From Nageia nagi (lineage: Eukaryota > Pinophyta), in assembly GCA_050084985.1 (NCBI GenBank), contig JBITNC010000001.1, forward strand, positions 55,986,001-56,050,000: a stretch of DNA of 64,000 nt, given 5' to 3'. The first letter of the stretch is position 1. Every line of letters begins with the position of its first letter. Below are positions 47,825 to 58,639 of the stretch, one piece after another. The notes beneath the pieces are model-generated. The model was not told the origin of the DNA. It ran no database searches and saw only the letters and a program-made list of their open reading frames with translations. Both the position numbers and the translations under genes were made by a program.

Positions 47825-48614
47825 CCAAAGTCGAGCCGTCAACAATCCTTAGACCATCAACCTCTTTCACTCGATGCTCTTTGTCGACCACAGACCCAAT
47901 GTTGCATCCTCCATGAAAATGATATATGGTTCTCACCGACCTCCGGCAAAACTCAGCTATGACTCTATCGTCCTACGTATTGTTGGGAATACTATGCCCC
48001 ACGAATCAAACCCTCCCGTGCCGCTAGAGTTTCCGCGAAAGGCGTATGGCTGAAATGAATCTGTCTCCCAAAGATTGGCCATCACCTTCACCGCCTGCAC
48101 ACATCTTTGTAAATCGAGAGGGTGCGAGTAATAGTTGTATCGGACTGACGGATTATCTCGGGGATCTCTGTTACGCAATCAAAGCTCTCCTGTCGATAAC
48201 GGATATGCCAATTTATGAAAAATACTCCCAAGAAACTCAGTCGTTGCCCATTGCCATTCGATGAAACCTGCGGGAATAGGGTGCCCGACTCGATGTAGAT
48301 TTGGGAATTGTTGATAATTGCAACAGCCTGTATGCTTGAGAATTCAAATGGTCTAGGTGGTTCGATAGACAGTAACAGAGCTGGATTGTCTTGAACCCGT
48401 TGCCCTACAGAGGGCAAATTTAAGAGTACAGGAATGTCGAGTTGCTTGAGGTGTTGAGATGGGCCGATTCCGCTTAAGAGGAGCAGCTGAGTGCTGCCTA
48501 AGCTTCCCGCTGAAAGGATTACCTCGCTGAAGGGTGATGATGCTTTCGTGAATACTTGATGAGATCGGCCATCAGCTGTGCCCATGAATTCTACCCCATG
48601 AGCCTTCAGTTTGC
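47825..48614 (-). pseudogene. GMC oxidoreductase (HOTHEAD / mandelonitrile lyase-like), C-terminal fragment
   Basis: Piece of a FAD-dependent glucose-methanol-choline oxidoreductase. Read on -, an acceptor site (TTGCAG, 48620-48615) opens the exon with [20 protein letters not shown]. Then follow the second GMC signature ([20 protein letters not shown]), [34 protein letters not shown] with [10 protein letters not shown], and the active-site region EFCRRSVRTIYHFHGGCNIG. VVDKEHRVKEVDGLRIVDGS then TLESSPG comes near 47830. The His of YHFHGG is kept. Two frameshifts (about 48220 and 48000) and two stops break it. The N-terminal FAD half is absent, and the cut at SPG may be an exon end. The retained intron border argues for capture of genomic DNA and not of an mRNA. 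The piece is richer in G, C and CpG than its surroundings. Confidence 0.88.
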
Positions 48615-49560
48615 CTGCAATGGACGTTATTCAAGTTTACATTTGAAGTCTATGTATGATTTACATACATTTAAACTCGAGAACTCAAACCATTATTTTC
48701 TATTAAGTTTCCGAACTCTGATTTATCATGAACAGTCTGCCAAAGCTAGCAGTCTACAAATTGAGGAGACGTGGTTTTAAGAAATGACGAAGCCATTCTT
48801 ACGGTGTGATCCGTGGGGTTACAGATCTATTTTCATGGAGGAGGAAGATCATGAAGTAAAATAATTTATACTATAAATTGATAGATAGATGATGTAGATA
48901 TGGGTAGTTGAAACTTTAGAAAATGAGAGACTCAGTATTCCCTATTAAAATATACTCAAAAGGGACGTTGACAAACCTTGATAGCAGAATCTAATTCCAC
49001 CTATTTCTTCTTCCTTGCAAAGGGTTAACTTTCTCATAAAAAAAATTTATACTAAGATAAATTGGAATCTTCTTTTGAGGGCTCTATATTTAAGTTAGTG
49101 AAAAAGAGGTGGGAAGGAAATTGTCCTCGCCTGCTTAGAAAATTTTATGCCACTTGTCAAATATTAACAGATTTTGACGTAAATAAAATTAAAGAAAAAA
49201 CCACAGAAAGAAAATAATTTTTAAATTGTAAAGCTTAAATTTTTAAGCAGTAAAGCACACTTAATTTATGAGATCATTAACTTAAAATATTCTTAAAAAA
49301 TTTCAGTAGGACCCTCTTAGATTTTTAAAACCTCCTTCCATGGGATACCACCCTTAAACCCACTTCAAAAGTTTATTTAATTCCAAAGATAGTCAAAATT
49401 CGAAATAAATCACATTCACCCCAAATCTATGTCGTACTTTCTGTAATCTTCAAAGTTACTAAAAAAAAGTGAGTGGGTAAAAGAAATGAGATGTAACACA
49501 ACTGGTAACAATGTGAGGGCTTGCTAGGAGTATATCTTTGAATGTTTGATTAGGTCATAC
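48615..49560. other. Intron-like and unassigned DNA
   Basis: Directly beside the GMC exon this is presumably its intron. No further GMC exon was found. From about 48900 the sequence is AT-rich with no recognised feature up to the Helitron remnant. Confidence 0.4.
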
Positions 49561-49564
49561 AGGT

Positions 49565-50590
49565 TCGTTCCAAAATGATTCTGAACGAAAGAGAGAAACA
49601 CATGCAAAAATATTAGAAGATCAAAGAGAAGAAGCACGCCAAAGATATATGGAACAACAAACAACAAACCAAGAAAATCAAACACAATTTCAACTTGAGG
49701 AGATTAGGAGAAAACGTGCGAATGACCGCCAACTTCAGCATGCTAGACGAGCTGAGGAAGATAGTCAAAGAGAGGAAAGAATACATCGTAATAATGTTCA
49801 TGATAACGTAAGTGTTTCCGATGCATCCTCTTTTTTTGAAAGAAATGCTAGAAATATAATTGTGGTGAGACAAACACAATATGAAGCAACTGAAATGGGA
49901 GAGACACCCCAACACATCGTTTAAGAGAAGGAAATGTAGAAGGTTTACAAATGAACGCAAATCAAACAAATCATAATAGAACATATGGACATACTAATAC
50001 AAATATTCAAATAGATTTCAAAGAAATGCAAACCTTATTTCGAAGTCAACTACAAAAACTTGCATCACCATCGATGTGTTACATTTGCCAAGAATCTTAT
50101 CCTGGAATGAAGGTGTTATCTACTACTGAAGGTCCGACATGTAATAGATGTAGACAAGAGAAAATTCTTCCCATCGATTTTCTTCCTCAAATCACATGGA
50201 TCCTGGATCACAACCATCAGAATTATCAAACTTAACACAAATTGAAGAAATGTTGATAGCACGTGTCAATCCAATATTACAAGTAACACATGCTACCGAA
50301 GGCCAATATAAGTACAAAGGGCATACAATTAGCTTTCCACAAGAAGTGAAACAAATTGTAAAATAGATAAGTATGAGTCATATTCATTTGTTAAACATTA
50401 TTTTTAAATAGATATTGGAGAAAGGGAAAGGCAAGGTTTAACATTTGTTGCTATATCTAGCATCAAAGCATTGGATGGACTTAGAATTTTAGCACTGTTT
50501 CCATATGATCGTTATGCAAAATTGAAATCAGGAAAAGGAGTTGTGCAAAGGAAAGCTGAAGAAGAAAGACTCAAATCTTTGGAGTAGCCA
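49565..50590 (+). pseudogene. Helitron helicase (DUF6570 / PIF1-like) with internal deletion
   Basis: Three parts in order. (1) 49565-49924: Arg/Glu/Gln-rich N-terminus (EEARQRYMEQQ, EEIRRKRANDRQLQHARRAE). (2) 49951-50365: MCYICQESYPGMKV ... CNRCRQEK, then after a frameshift MDPGSQPSELSNLTQIEEML and IARVNPI, GQYKYKGHTISFPQEV. This matches the Helitron N-terminal domain (LTxIEEMLIARVxPxxxVYRLxGGQYxYxGxVINFPQDV). (3) 50410-50590: IGERERQGLTFVAISSIKAL then DGLRILALFPYDRYAKL and EEERLKSLE-stop, the last motif and tail of a PIF1-type helicase (GLTYVALSRVxSLxxLLLxPFxYERL). The Rep part and most of the helicase are missing between 50366 and 50409. Not functional. Confidence 0.8.
50371..50408 (+). 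repeat. 38-bp direct repeat at the Helitron deletion junction, copy 1
   Basis: Starts GTATGAGTCATATTCATTTG. Identical over 38 bases to 50665-50702. It sits exactly where the two ends of the helicase are joined. Confidence 0.9.
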
Positions 50591-50664
50591 AAAATCAATA
50601 TTACTATGATTAATTTTGAATTTTTTTAAATCTTACTCAATATTATTTGTCAATGACTCCTTAT

Positions 50665-50702
50665 GTATGAGTCATATTCATTTGTTAAACATTATTTTTA
50701 AA
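50665..50702 (+). repeat. 38-bp direct repeat, copy 2
   Basis: Second copy, downstream of the helicase stop codon, and probably the original from which copy 1 was made. Confidence 0.9.
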
Positions 50703-50768
50703 ATAATATTTGCATTTGTATTGTATCTCTTAATATTATAATTCAATAATCACGCGACAATGGATGCC

Positions 50769-50926
50769 ACTAGCTTTGACATAACCCCTTATATATCAAA
50801 AAATACCAAGAGATATCATTTCGAGGTGCCTATCTTGGATATAGCAATACCAAGAAATGAGATAGGCGCCTTGAAATGATATCTCTCAGTGTTTTTTGAT
50901 ATATAAGGGGTTATATCAAAGCTAGT
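50769..50926. repeat. Near-perfect hairpin (67-bp arms, 24-bp loop)
   Basis: The left arm (50769-50835) starts ACTAGCTTTGACATAACCCC and the right arm (50860-50926) is its inverse with six differences, all transitions. It could be a MITE with long terminal repeats, a palindromic element inserted into the Helitron remnant, or the source of a small hairpin RNA. I saw no clear target duplication. Confidence 0.85.
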
Positions 50927-51600
50927 TTTAATATTATGATATCATTAATGTTTTGTTAATGTTAATGTACCTATGTTAATATGTACATTGATAATGTTAA
51001 GGTTATGAGTTAAGTCATGGCTTTTGGATTAGGATTTGATGTTATGAGTTTCAAATATGTTACATCATGTGTATGTTAATGTTTTGTGACACTTAATATT
51101 ACATCAATGTGAATGCTATACGTCAATGTTGGATTGTTAATGGTAATGGTGTGTTAATGTTATATCAATGATAATGTTATGGTAATGTCAATGCTATAAG
51201 TTTATTTTATTATTATCATTATCAAGCTTGAAGCCTACATTAATTAAACAAGGGTTAAATTGTCAACGATGGAGGTAAAGTTGTAATGACCACTTCCAAT
51301 ATACCATTATGTGACTCATTAGTGAGTTATGGTAATGCTATATGTCAATTTTTAAGAGATGCAATTCAATGTTAATATTATGTTCATATTATTTTAATGT
51401 TATAATGATGTGATGTTATGTTAATAGAGTTAATGTGATGTTAATAATCGTGTTATTATAGTTAATGTGATGTTAGTGTTCATTCAATGTTAATGGCATG
51501 CTAATTTAGATAACTAGATGTTAATGTTATGTTAATATAGTTAATATGATGTTAGTGTTAATGCTATGTTAATGTTAGTCCAATATTAATATAGTTATTA
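50927..51600 (+). repeat. Degenerate GTTAATGTTATG-type array
   Basis: Dozens of short words GTTAATGT, GATGTTA and TTATGTTAAT with no fixed period. One block (51229-51330) interrupts it and recurs at 51990-52095. Confidence 0.7.
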
Positions 51601-52095
51601 TTTTTCTTAGATGCATATGCATGATGCCTTTAAAATGAACATCAATGAGTTGGAGGTGATGATTAACCATTGATTCTAATTTTCTTAAGTTTCCACTACC
51701 ATAATTATTGAGCCATAGAGCAAGCCACACTTGGATTTGATCACCAAGGTAGTCTTCCCTTAGGATAGGAGTCATTACTTTCCATCAAACAACTATAAAT
51801 AAGGGGGATGAGAGTTACCTAGGTGACACTAATGGGTTAGTCAGTCCATTGTCTACATAATTGAGGGTTGACACTCTTGGCAAGCCATTAACTACTCGTT
51901 TGATGGCATTCCTAGTGCCCCATTGCAAAATGGGGACACATTTAGTCACCATGCTAAGAATTATCCCTAGGAAGCCTTTTTAACTACCATATTAAGCCTA
52001 GAGCTTGCATTGGTTAGATTGTTGATGGTGGAGGTAGAGTTGTAATGACCACTTCCAATATATCGTTATGTGACTCGTTGGCAAGATATGGTAAA
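51229..52095 (+). repeat. Direct repeat pair around GTTGTAATGACCACTTCCAA
   Basis: Copies at about 51240-51330 and 52000-52095 share GATGGAGGTAAAGTTG-like and GTTATGTGACTC-like words. Between them lies unassigned DNA (51600-51990). Confidence 0.7.
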
Positions 52096-52354
52096 CTCAG
52101 CTTATAGTTTTACCATCCTACCTTATTTTAACACTTAACTAGTATACATTATAGAAAAATTAAAAACTTTAACTATGATCTTCACATTGCTCACATTAAT
52201 AATATTAAATGAATTTGTGAAGTTGTAAAAAAGATAACCATATCGAATTGCATGATAAAGTAATTAGGCATATAGATTATTTAATCTATATTTGTAAAAC
52301 TATAAAAAGATAAATATTGTATTTTCTTAAGTATACATATAAGTTGTTCAAATC

Positions 52355-52607
52355 TTATATCCTAAACCCTTCATCATAAACCTTAAACCCTACATCCTAA
52401 ACATTAAACCCTTCATCATAAATTTTGCATCACAAATCCTAAACCCTAAACCCTTCATCATAAACCCTAAACCTTGCATCGTAAACCTTAAACCCTACAT
52501 CATAAACCCTAAACCTTGCATCATAAACCCTTCATCATAAACCCTACATCCTAAACCCTAAACCCTACATCCTAAACCCTTCATCATAAACCCTAAACCC
52601 TTCATCA
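52355..52607 (+). repeat. Telomere-like array next to tnp2
   Basis: CCCTAAACCCT, CATCATAAACCCTAAACC and CTACATCCTAAACCC units in alternating order. It ends four bases before the first Met codon of the tnp2 reading frame. Confidence 0.85.
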
Positions 52608-52611
52608 GATA

Positions 52612-55600
52612 ATGTTTAAGTGTGATTCACTTACACATTATATGGATTGGCATGCAAAAAATAGAAGTGAAGACGTTGTATTACGCATCCGTAAAGATTC
52701 TAAAGTAATGAAACATATAGAAAATATATGTGATAAATTTTGGGATGAACTTAGAAGTCTTAGAATGGGTTTAGCAATTGATGGTGTAATCCACATTCCA
52801 TACAATCATTTAATTATTTAGTGTGGCCTATTATTATAGTCACTTATAACATACCTCCATGGATTTCCTTGAAAAACGAATATTCAATGTTAACTCTTTT
52901 AGTTCCTAGACCAAGTCAAGTGAAAAATATGGATATATACCTTGAACCATTAATTGATTAACTAATGCAATTATGGAATGTAATTCAAAATGTGATTAAC
53001 ATAAGTAGACTCATATAATAAAGATCATTCACATTGTATGGCATACTATTTGGACTATACATAATTATCTAGGTCTTAGTGTTTGTTAAGGTATGTATGT
53101 ATAATTTATATTAAATTTACATTTGTATTAAAATATTTAATTTTTTGAAATTAGATATAGTAGTTATTCTCTAATAAAAATGTATTGCAGGCTTGTGTAC
53201 AAAAGGTTATCATGCTTGTCCATAATGTGCAGAAAATCTCATAGTAAGACATTCAAAACACTTGTAGAAGATGGAATACCTTATCCATAGAAGATATTTA
53301 CCATTAGATCATGAGTTTTGAAATATGAAATCACAATTTAATGATAAAATTGATCACATCAAAACTCCCAAATATGCATCTCCTGAGGATTGGTTGAAAA
53401 ATTACCAAGAAAGTGAAGAAAATTATTGGATAAAATCCTTTGAGAAAGTATTGCTAAAGACCTAGAGGATGTTATTGTTAAAAAATATGACTTACATAAA
53501 GGTAAATTTTAATAAAATAATATATAAAATATTCTTTTTAACATGTCATTAATTCAATTATTTTATCAATTAAATGTTTACATTTGCATATATTTTTAGG
53601 TATGAATAGATTATCCATAGTTTATAATTTCGAATACTGGAAGGATTTATTAGTGACATATTTATTGGATCAAATGCATATTGTAAAGAATTTGCATCTT
53701 CTTTACACTGGTATACAATAAGCAAAAAATTAGACAATATTCAATTGAGATATGACTTAAAGACCAAAATAGAATGTACCTTTTGGGTAACAAAAAATGT
53801 AGATGAAACAACAAATGCACCTATTCCAACCTCATGGCTTATGACCAAAAATGAAGTGAACATTCTACACAATCTTGTTGGAGCCATTAAAATACCAACG
53901 AGATATGCATCATCTCCAAGAAAATCATACACAATTGATGAAAAAATGATAGGATTGAAGTCTCATGATTATCACAACTTATTGAAGGTATTCTCATATT
54001 ATATGCATATCAAAAACCTTAAATACATTTGTGTGTGTGTGTGTGTGTGTGTGTGTTATATATATATATATATAATATAATATTTAATATTGGTTAATAT
54101 AAATTTTGTTATAGATTATTTTTCCACTTTTAATTCATGGATGTACAACTTTACTTACTTATTTAAGATATGTAATTAGTTGACTATCATTATTTCTAAG
54201 GTATTTCATGCTATTTACGATATTTTTCCATCAAAATATATAGTGCATTTATTGTTGTTTTATAGATTTAAATATAATTTAAATTCATCTTATGATATTA
54301 ATTATATTTTCATAACCAAGTGGTTGACTTCAAAGGAAATACATGTCAATGAAATCCCTAGATTGGGAAGAGAAATTATTTGTAAATTTGAAAAAGAAAT
54401 GTCTGCTACTTTTATGGATATACAAGTTCATCTATTGATCCACCTAGTAGATGATATTGAAATACCAAGTGTTATAAGTACTAGAAGCATGTTTCTTGTG
54501 GAAAGATTTTTGAAAGTACTTAAAAGATTTGTTAGACAAAAGTCAATACTGGAAGAATCTATGTGTGAGGGATATATTGTGCAATAATCATTTTTTTATG
54601 AAAGTGAGTTTCTATCTCAAATTCATGATTTAGCTCCAATGATATGGTTACAAGTAGACAAAAAAATGATAAATTAGAAGGGGAGGTTTTATAAAAAAAT
54701 GGAAGATCATATGCTCTTAATAAAGGTACTTATAACTAACTACCTTTTAGATAATAGTAATTTATAATAAGTACTATGTACATGCAATTTTGACTTAATT
54801 TAATCAATAATTACTAACAAGTTCATTTTATGTATTCAAAAAAATTATAGATCATGACATATATGAATCTATAAACCATTTTATAATGATGAATATGGAA
54901 TTTTGTAAAGAATGGATTGAAATATATGAAAGTAAATGAAGTGCAATTCCATCACAATGTATTTGTTCTATAGTGAAAATCTAAGAAGTACACCTATACC
55001 TCCACATTTAAGAGATGAAAATTGGCTAAAAGAGTGTCCTAGATCATGGATAAAGCAACAATTGAGGAGAAGTTAGCTGAAGGTGTAGAAGAAAAAATTT
55101 ATGAAGATGCTTTAAATATAGCTAATGGATGTAATTATGAGGTAATTATTTGTTAATTCTTATGGACCTAAGTTTAGTTTTTTTTATAATATAGATATTG
55201 TTAATATGATATAATACACTTTAGAATTGAAAGGAAAGATATTAATAGAATGATCTTTTATAGTGGAATGATGGTTTATTTTGATCAAGCAAGTCATGCA
55301 AGTACAAAATATACAAACTTGATAGAAGAAAAAATACAATATGTTGGGAAAATTCAAGAAATTATACAATTGAATTTTAGATCATTTAAATGTAAATGGT
55401 TTGAAGGATTTGTAAACAAAAGATCAATATTACATGACACACCTAGTGGTTATTATGCAATCAAGTCTACACAATATTTACCTCAAGAAAAGGAGCCATA
55501 TGTTTTACCATAACATTGTATCAAATATTTTTTTGTCAATGTACTAGATGAAAAGATGTTGTTTGTAATTGATTATGATCCAAAAGGAAAACATGTTGTA

Positions 55601-55636
55601 TGTCTTCTTGATGAAAATGATAACAATGTTGATTAA
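52612..55636 (+). pseudogene. CACTA tnp2-type transposase, copy 2
   Basis: Transposase of the surrounding CACTA element. Blocks in order: 52612-52821 (SKVMKHIENICDKFWDELRS then LRMGLAIDGVIHIPYN); 52822-53095 with TYNIPPWISLKNEYSM; an intron-like gap (GTATGT ... TTGCAG, about 53092-53190); the zinc-finger-like GYHACPxCAENL (about 53205). Then SIVYNFEYWKDLLVTYLLDQ and MHIVKN (about 53615-53690); 53745-53990 (MIGLKSHDYHNLLK, DUF4218 start); another intron-like gap; 54290-54587 (DUF4218: FMDIQVHLLIHLVDDIEIPS, FLKVLKRFVRQKS, EGYIVQ); 55244-55636 (DUF4216: GKIQEIIQLNFRSFKCKWFE, DYDPKGKHVVCLLDENDNN then stop). Stops at about 52821 and 54587 and frameshifts near 53700 disable it. More complete than the copy at 1-2030. 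Confidence 0.88.
54028..54080 (+). repeat. (GT)n(TA)n microsatellite
   Basis: GT run of about 13 units followed by a TA run, inside an intron-like gap of tnp2. Confidence 0.9.
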
Positions 55637-55869
55637 AATATTACATGTATATTTGAGTAATTAACATTATATATGTTGATATATTTAGTGGTTTGAGGTT
55701 AACCTGCATATGAATTTGAATTATAGTATTTTTTTGAATGTTTTGTAATTTATAGATTACTTTGAATTTGTATCTTCATGTTTAAGATGTTCAATCAATT
55801 AATCCATATATATATGTAATCATTCAAAATGTGAAACTATATATAGATGCTTGTGGTGGTAAATATTTT

Positions 55870-56062
55870 CATGATTAAACATCAATTAAAGAGTCAAGAC
55901 ATGTGTCACTTAAAGTGTCACAAACTACATATAAAATACGTTAACCCATGCATTAAATGCATCATGTAATGCGTAAATAAAGGAGTCAAAAATACAAAAA
56001 AAAAGTATGATGCAAATTCAGAATTCTTGATGCTTAAAGCATCATAGCATAAAATAACAAAG
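55870..56062 (+). repeat. Right subterminal region of the CACTA element
   Basis: Words GAGTCAA, GTGTCA, GCATCAT and GATGC in both orientations, fewer and less regular than the left array. They share the TTGACTC and GCATCAT cores with the left side. Confidence 0.7.
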
Positions 56063-56105
56063 TTTTGATGCATTAAATGATGCAAAATGATGAAATGTAG
56101 TAGTG
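56063..56105 (-). repeat. Right terminal inverted repeat of the CACTA element
   Basis: Read on -, CACTACTACATTT, then CATCATTT not present on the left, then TGCATCATTTAATGCATCAA. Followed on + by the duplicated GTG. Confidence 0.9.
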
Positions 56106-57020
56106 GTGGAAATAAATTTAACGAAATATTAATTTACATGAAACTAGTTTGAAAATATGGATTTTAGTTTTTCTACTTGAAAACTAAAAAAATAAAGTTA
56201 CTAATTATTGTGAAACATTTAAGTATAAATAGAGACTTGTATTTCATAAATAATTTTATTTTACTCTTATTAAAGATCTTGTATTAAGACAAGTAGTGTA
56301 ACTTATCTAGGAATAAAATAAGATATTCTATTCAAGATAAGTTAAAAGCAAAATAGCTTAACACAATTAGTAAGATTGGAATATAGATTTAAATAATATA
56401 GTTATTATTATTTGAAGGGTTCTCATTATTATTAATAATTTAAGCAAAGATATGTGATTGCAATTATTTTTAAGTGAGTTATATTAATTGTAGGATTTCA
56501 TAAGAAATTGTTTAGTAGTTGTATATTATATTTTCTTAGCATAGAAAAATTTTAGACCAAGAAAATTAATCCTAGGGTTAGGAGAAGAATTTTGTGAAAT
56601 TTATTCATAAGAAATAAATTTGAGGAAATGATTCTTTACCCTTGAAGTTATAGTATGAAAAGCTAGATGTTGTTTGTGCATAAATATAAGAGTGATAGAA
56701 AGGATTTATGATATGATTTGTGATATTTTCTTAGTATGAAAAATAGATCAACCCTAGAGTCCTAGAAAAGCTTGAAAAGACTTATAAAAGTAAGATGCTT
56801 GTGAAATTCTTATGAATATAAATTTTATATTATTTGAAGTATGGATAGAATAATATTTTTTTGAGATTTGAATTTTAATCCTTGAATGAAATAGTATGTT
56901 GTGCAATTTTAAATAGAGATTAAGAATTTAGTGTCATGAGTTATATTTTCAAATTTGGATATATGAAATTGTATGTTGTGAAATTTTCAATAGAGATTAT
57001 GAACTTAGTGCTATGAGTTT

Positions 57021-57051
<31 letters not shown>

Positions 57052-58630
57052 TAATAATATAAATATAATATATATATATTATATAATGGAAGGAAAAATC
57101 TAAGATTAATAAATAAATTGTATGGAATTTATTTATTAAGAAATAGATTCATTAAAATAATTTTTATATCCTTAGAGTTTATTTTTATTAAAAGATAGAT
57201 TCTTTTGGTATGTATAGAATCTCGAAGAAATGAAAAAAGATTTTATTTTGAATGTTCTATTCTTTCCTTTCGATAAGAATGTAGTTGCAAATTAGGAGAG
57301 AACAAATTATTTTGATCCAAATCCATTCTTAAGCTACCATGATCCAACATAAATGTGATTGAATTCTCCTTGTTGCTTGTGAAAATTATAGAATGAAGAT
57401 CATTATCACTATTTATTTCTTAAGTTTATAAAATAATTATTTACTTAATCCTAGTGGATTATAATAAAGACAATTTATGTAATTTAAAGATAATTACTTA
57501 TGAGCAAAGAGCTTTCTCATTAATAAAGTATTTTTAATTAATATGAGAGAATTTTAATTGATGAATGATGTATGATCTTTAATAATATATGTAATTTTGT
57601 TTTCATTTAGATAAAGTTAATTAATATGTATTTCTATGCAATGCAATGAGGTGCTTAGGACCTAAATCCTTTGCCTAAAAGCATAAATTTTAGGCAAGTA
57701 GTTAAGGTTGAGAAGAGATAATAAATGATCCTAATAAAAGAGATAATATAATATCTAGCAAAATGATTTAAATAGTTATAAATCATAGTGGATTTTATTT
57801 ATGAGATGTTTGAAACAAAGTTGAAACTTAGCCAAAACTCTAAAATTAAAGGCATAATTATTCATATTAAGGATATGGATTATTGAAGCAAGATATGCTT
57901 AAATAATCAAGAAATCCTCATTTGGGTTTGAATGGACCTTGAAGTAATTAAATTATCATGATATGATATTGGAAAAATACAAGTTATGTATATTCACAAA
58001 AATGGTGTTAGTGAGTTATGTGAAAAAAAACCTTAGAATAATGTACAAATACAAGCCATGTGGGGTTATTAATAAGTTATGTTAATAAATAAGAAATGGT
58101 ATATAGTTAAGAAGAGATCATGACATATGAATGATTTAACTTGGAACCAATGCTATCAAGATTATGATAAATAGATCACAAGGCTAACAAGTAGTTTCTA
58201 ACATATTTAGAAATGATTGCCTATGATTCCTTAGTTTAAACTTTAAAAAAAAATCATACTCACTGCTAAAGTATTATTAGTTGGGTGTTAAAGTAGTATC
58301 CTATCTCAAGTGTATAAGATTCATTCCTTACATATGTTATTAAAGCCTAGGTCATATGCTTATGTGTTAGGAAAAAGAAAATAACTTTAACAATTATCCT
58401 AATTATCTTATGCTTAAAGAAAATGGTATCCCAAAAACATGTTCAAGATGACCTTATTAGTATTGGACAAACTCATAACACAAGTAGTGAGTCTAGTATA
58501 CAAGGCTAAAATTTTAAATATTTTTATGTAGGAATTAATCTCAATTTAATCTATAACGATGAAATTGTAAGAAAATCCACTTGATAAAAAGATATGATTC
58601 AAAAACATCAAGAAGATTTAGAAATCCTAA
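56106..58630. other. Unassigned AT-rich DNA
   Basis: No gene recognised. A tandem duplication of about 110 bp (56885-57020, with GAAATxGTATGTTGTG and AATAGAGATTA) and an AT microsatellite (57019-57080) are the only structures seen. Confidence 0.4.
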
Positions 58631-58639
58631 GAGATAATA

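Larger units (their letters stand above)
41911..56105 (+). mobile_element. CACTA (En/Spm) DNA transposon of about 14.2 kb with captured sequences
   Basis: The left end begins CACTACTACATTT at 41911 and the right end finishes with its inverse at 56105. The 3-bp target duplication GTG is at 41908-41910 and 56106-56108. Inner terminal sequence continues as an imperfect inverted repeat (TGCATCATxxAATGxxTCAA) with an 8-bp extra stretch on the right. Subterminal repeats follow on both sides. The interior carries the tnp2 transposase (+), a multi-exon - strand ORF, long degenerate repeat arrays, a GMC oxidoreductase fragment, a Helitron helicase remnant and a hairpin element. The transposase has stops and frameshifts, so the element is not autonomous today. 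Confidence 0.9.

Noticed and set aside
48046-48264. 72-codon open frame on + over the GMC fragment
   Set aside because: The - strand carries clear GMC oxidoreductase motifs; this frame is its shadow.
49613-49984. 123-codon open frame on - with membrane-like composition
   Set aside because: Antisense of the Arg/Glu-rich Helitron N-terminus; hydrophobic residues come from complementing GAA/AGA codons.
50740-50772. Helitron 3' terminus ending CTAG
   Set aside because: No short hairpin just upstream, and the CTAG is part of the 158-bp palindrome.
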